This document shows positions 63,451 to 64,000 of a DNA stretch of 64,000 nucleotides, piece after piece. The notes below the pieces were generated by a model. That model did no database searches. It was given only the letters and a program-made list of their open reading frames with translations, and was not told where the DNA came from. This DNA is from Erwinia sp. JUb26 (GTDB lineage: Bacteria > Pseudomonadota > Gammaproteobacteria > Enterobacterales > Enterobacteriaceae). The DNA lies in the NCBI RefSeq assembly GCF_003751505.1, contig NZ_RJVB01000005.1, positions 124,001-188,000 on the forward strand. The letters run 5' to 3'. A program made the position numbers and the translations under genes. Positions within the stretch are counted from its first letter, which is position 1. Each line of letters opens with the position of its first letter.

Positions 63451-64000
63451 ATGAAAAATAAATCGTTTTTACCCCTGGACGGGACCAGCACCGGGCTGCT
63501 CGGTATCTGCCTGATTGCCACGGTAGCCTTTTCACTGGCGATGCCGGGCCGCTTTCTGACCGAAAATACCTTTCTGAGCATTGCGTTTCAGCTGCCGGAG
63601 CTGGGCCTGCTGACCTTTGCGATGTTTGTACCGATGCTGAGCGGCGGCCTGAATCTGTCGATTATCGGCACGGCCAACCTCACCAGCCTGTTTATGGCCT
63701 GGCTGCTGATCCACTACGTGCCGGTTGATGCCAGTATCGGCGTGCAGCTGATGTGGCTGCTGCTGGCGCTGCTGGGCGCGGCGGTGATTGCGGTGCTGAT
63801 CGGCGTACTGACCGGGCTGATGATTTCCCGCATCGGCGCGCACCCGATTCTGGTGACGCTCGGCAGCATGACGATTATCAGCGGCGTTGGGGTGTATCTG
63901 ACCAAAGGCGCGGCGCTGAGCGGCATGCCGCCGATCGTGCGCAGCATGGGATCGGAGGTGATCGGGGGGATCCCGGTTCCGCTGATTATCTTTCTTGTCG
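63451..64000 (+). CDS. Sugar ABC transporter permease 2, 5' part
   Basis: Starts at ATG 63451, 13 bases after the permease 1 stop, with ACGGAG upstream; the frame is open to the end of the window. The visible 183 residues (MKNKSFLPLDGTSTGLLG onward) are a second RbsC/LsrD-like permease with LSGGLNLSIIGTANLTSL and ISRIGAHPILVTLGSMTI. Two different permeases with one binding protein and one double ATPase is the arrangement of the AI-2 and rhamnose importers. Confidence 0.9.
   Translation, partial: MKNKSFLPLDGTSTGLLGICLIATVAFSLAMPGRFLTENTFLSIAFQLPELGLLTFAMFVPMLSGGLNLSIIGTANLTSLFMAWLLIHYVPVDASIGVQLMWLLLALLGAAVIAVLIGVLTGLMISRIGAHPILVTLGSMTIISGVGVYLTKGAALSGMPPIVRSMGSEVIGGIPVPLIIFLV

Overview
The window looks like chromosome from a plant- or environment-associated member of Enterobacterales, most likely Erwiniaceae (Erwinia or Pantoea-like). 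The reasons are: an enterobacterial core block in the order yhiN-pitA-uspB-uspA-rsmJ-prlC-rlmJ-gor; close ProP, Ahr, FhuE and UspB homologues; and a tail-to-tail luxR/luxI pair of the EsaR/EsaI (EanR/EanI) type next to gor. No rRNA, tRNA, CRISPR, phage or transposase gene was seen.

Layout. 1-8.3 kb: 3' end of an EAL phosphodiesterase gene, proP, ahr, a fhuE-like siderophore receptor and a MASE2-GGDEF diguanylate cyclase. 7.7-16 kb (minus strand): a SmvA-like drug efflux pump with its TetR repressor and a strong double palindromic operator, a TonB receptor with a siderophore-binding protein, and a membrane PQQ-dependent dehydrogenase. 17.3-22.9 kb: an amine/amino-acid catabolic locus (APC permease, AraC regulator, ornithine-cyclodeaminase-like enzyme, Rid-family protein, FAD amine/amino-acid oxidoreductase). 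24-25.8 kb: an MsbA-like ABC exporter. 26-33.5 kb: an operon (diaminopropionate ammonia-lyase, M20 amidohydrolase, M24 hydrolase, polar amino-acid ABC transporter with a fused permease-ATPase, DUF1989) divergent from an Lrp/AsnC regulator. 34.4-40.7 kb: a second operon (Rid protein, ABC transporter, DoeB/EutE-like deacylase, EutB-like dehydratase) divergent from a GntR/FadR regulator with paired TGGT-N2-ACCA operators. 40.8-55.1 kb: the core block, with an Rrf2 regulator/NADH-dehydrogenase-like pair where dtpB sits in E. coli, and with a CPBP protease and rnz inserted. 55.8-57.2 kb: quorum sensing. 57.6-64 kb: an araD-like epimerase divergent from a DeoR regulator and a ribose-type sugar ABC transporter, with two CRP-like sites between the divergent genes.

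The most unusual content is non-coding. Three intergenic loci (16.2-17.4, 22.9-24.0 and 51.8-52.7 kb) hold at least eight full or near-full copies, plus fragments, of one modular GC-rich repeat of about 190-206 bp. Each intact copy is closed by a 13-17 bp terminal inverted repeat. Near one end lies a conserved box, GGCAATCCGCAGCGCTGAG, and near the other GGCGCGAGGACCGCC. Between them are internal hairpins whose stems change in a compensating way between copies. All copies sit just beyond gene 3' ends. I do not recognise this family. It behaves like a selected structured nucleic acid (RNA or DNA cruciform) rather than protein-coding DNA, and in one place the repeat together with the end of the adjacent permease gene has been tandemly duplicated.
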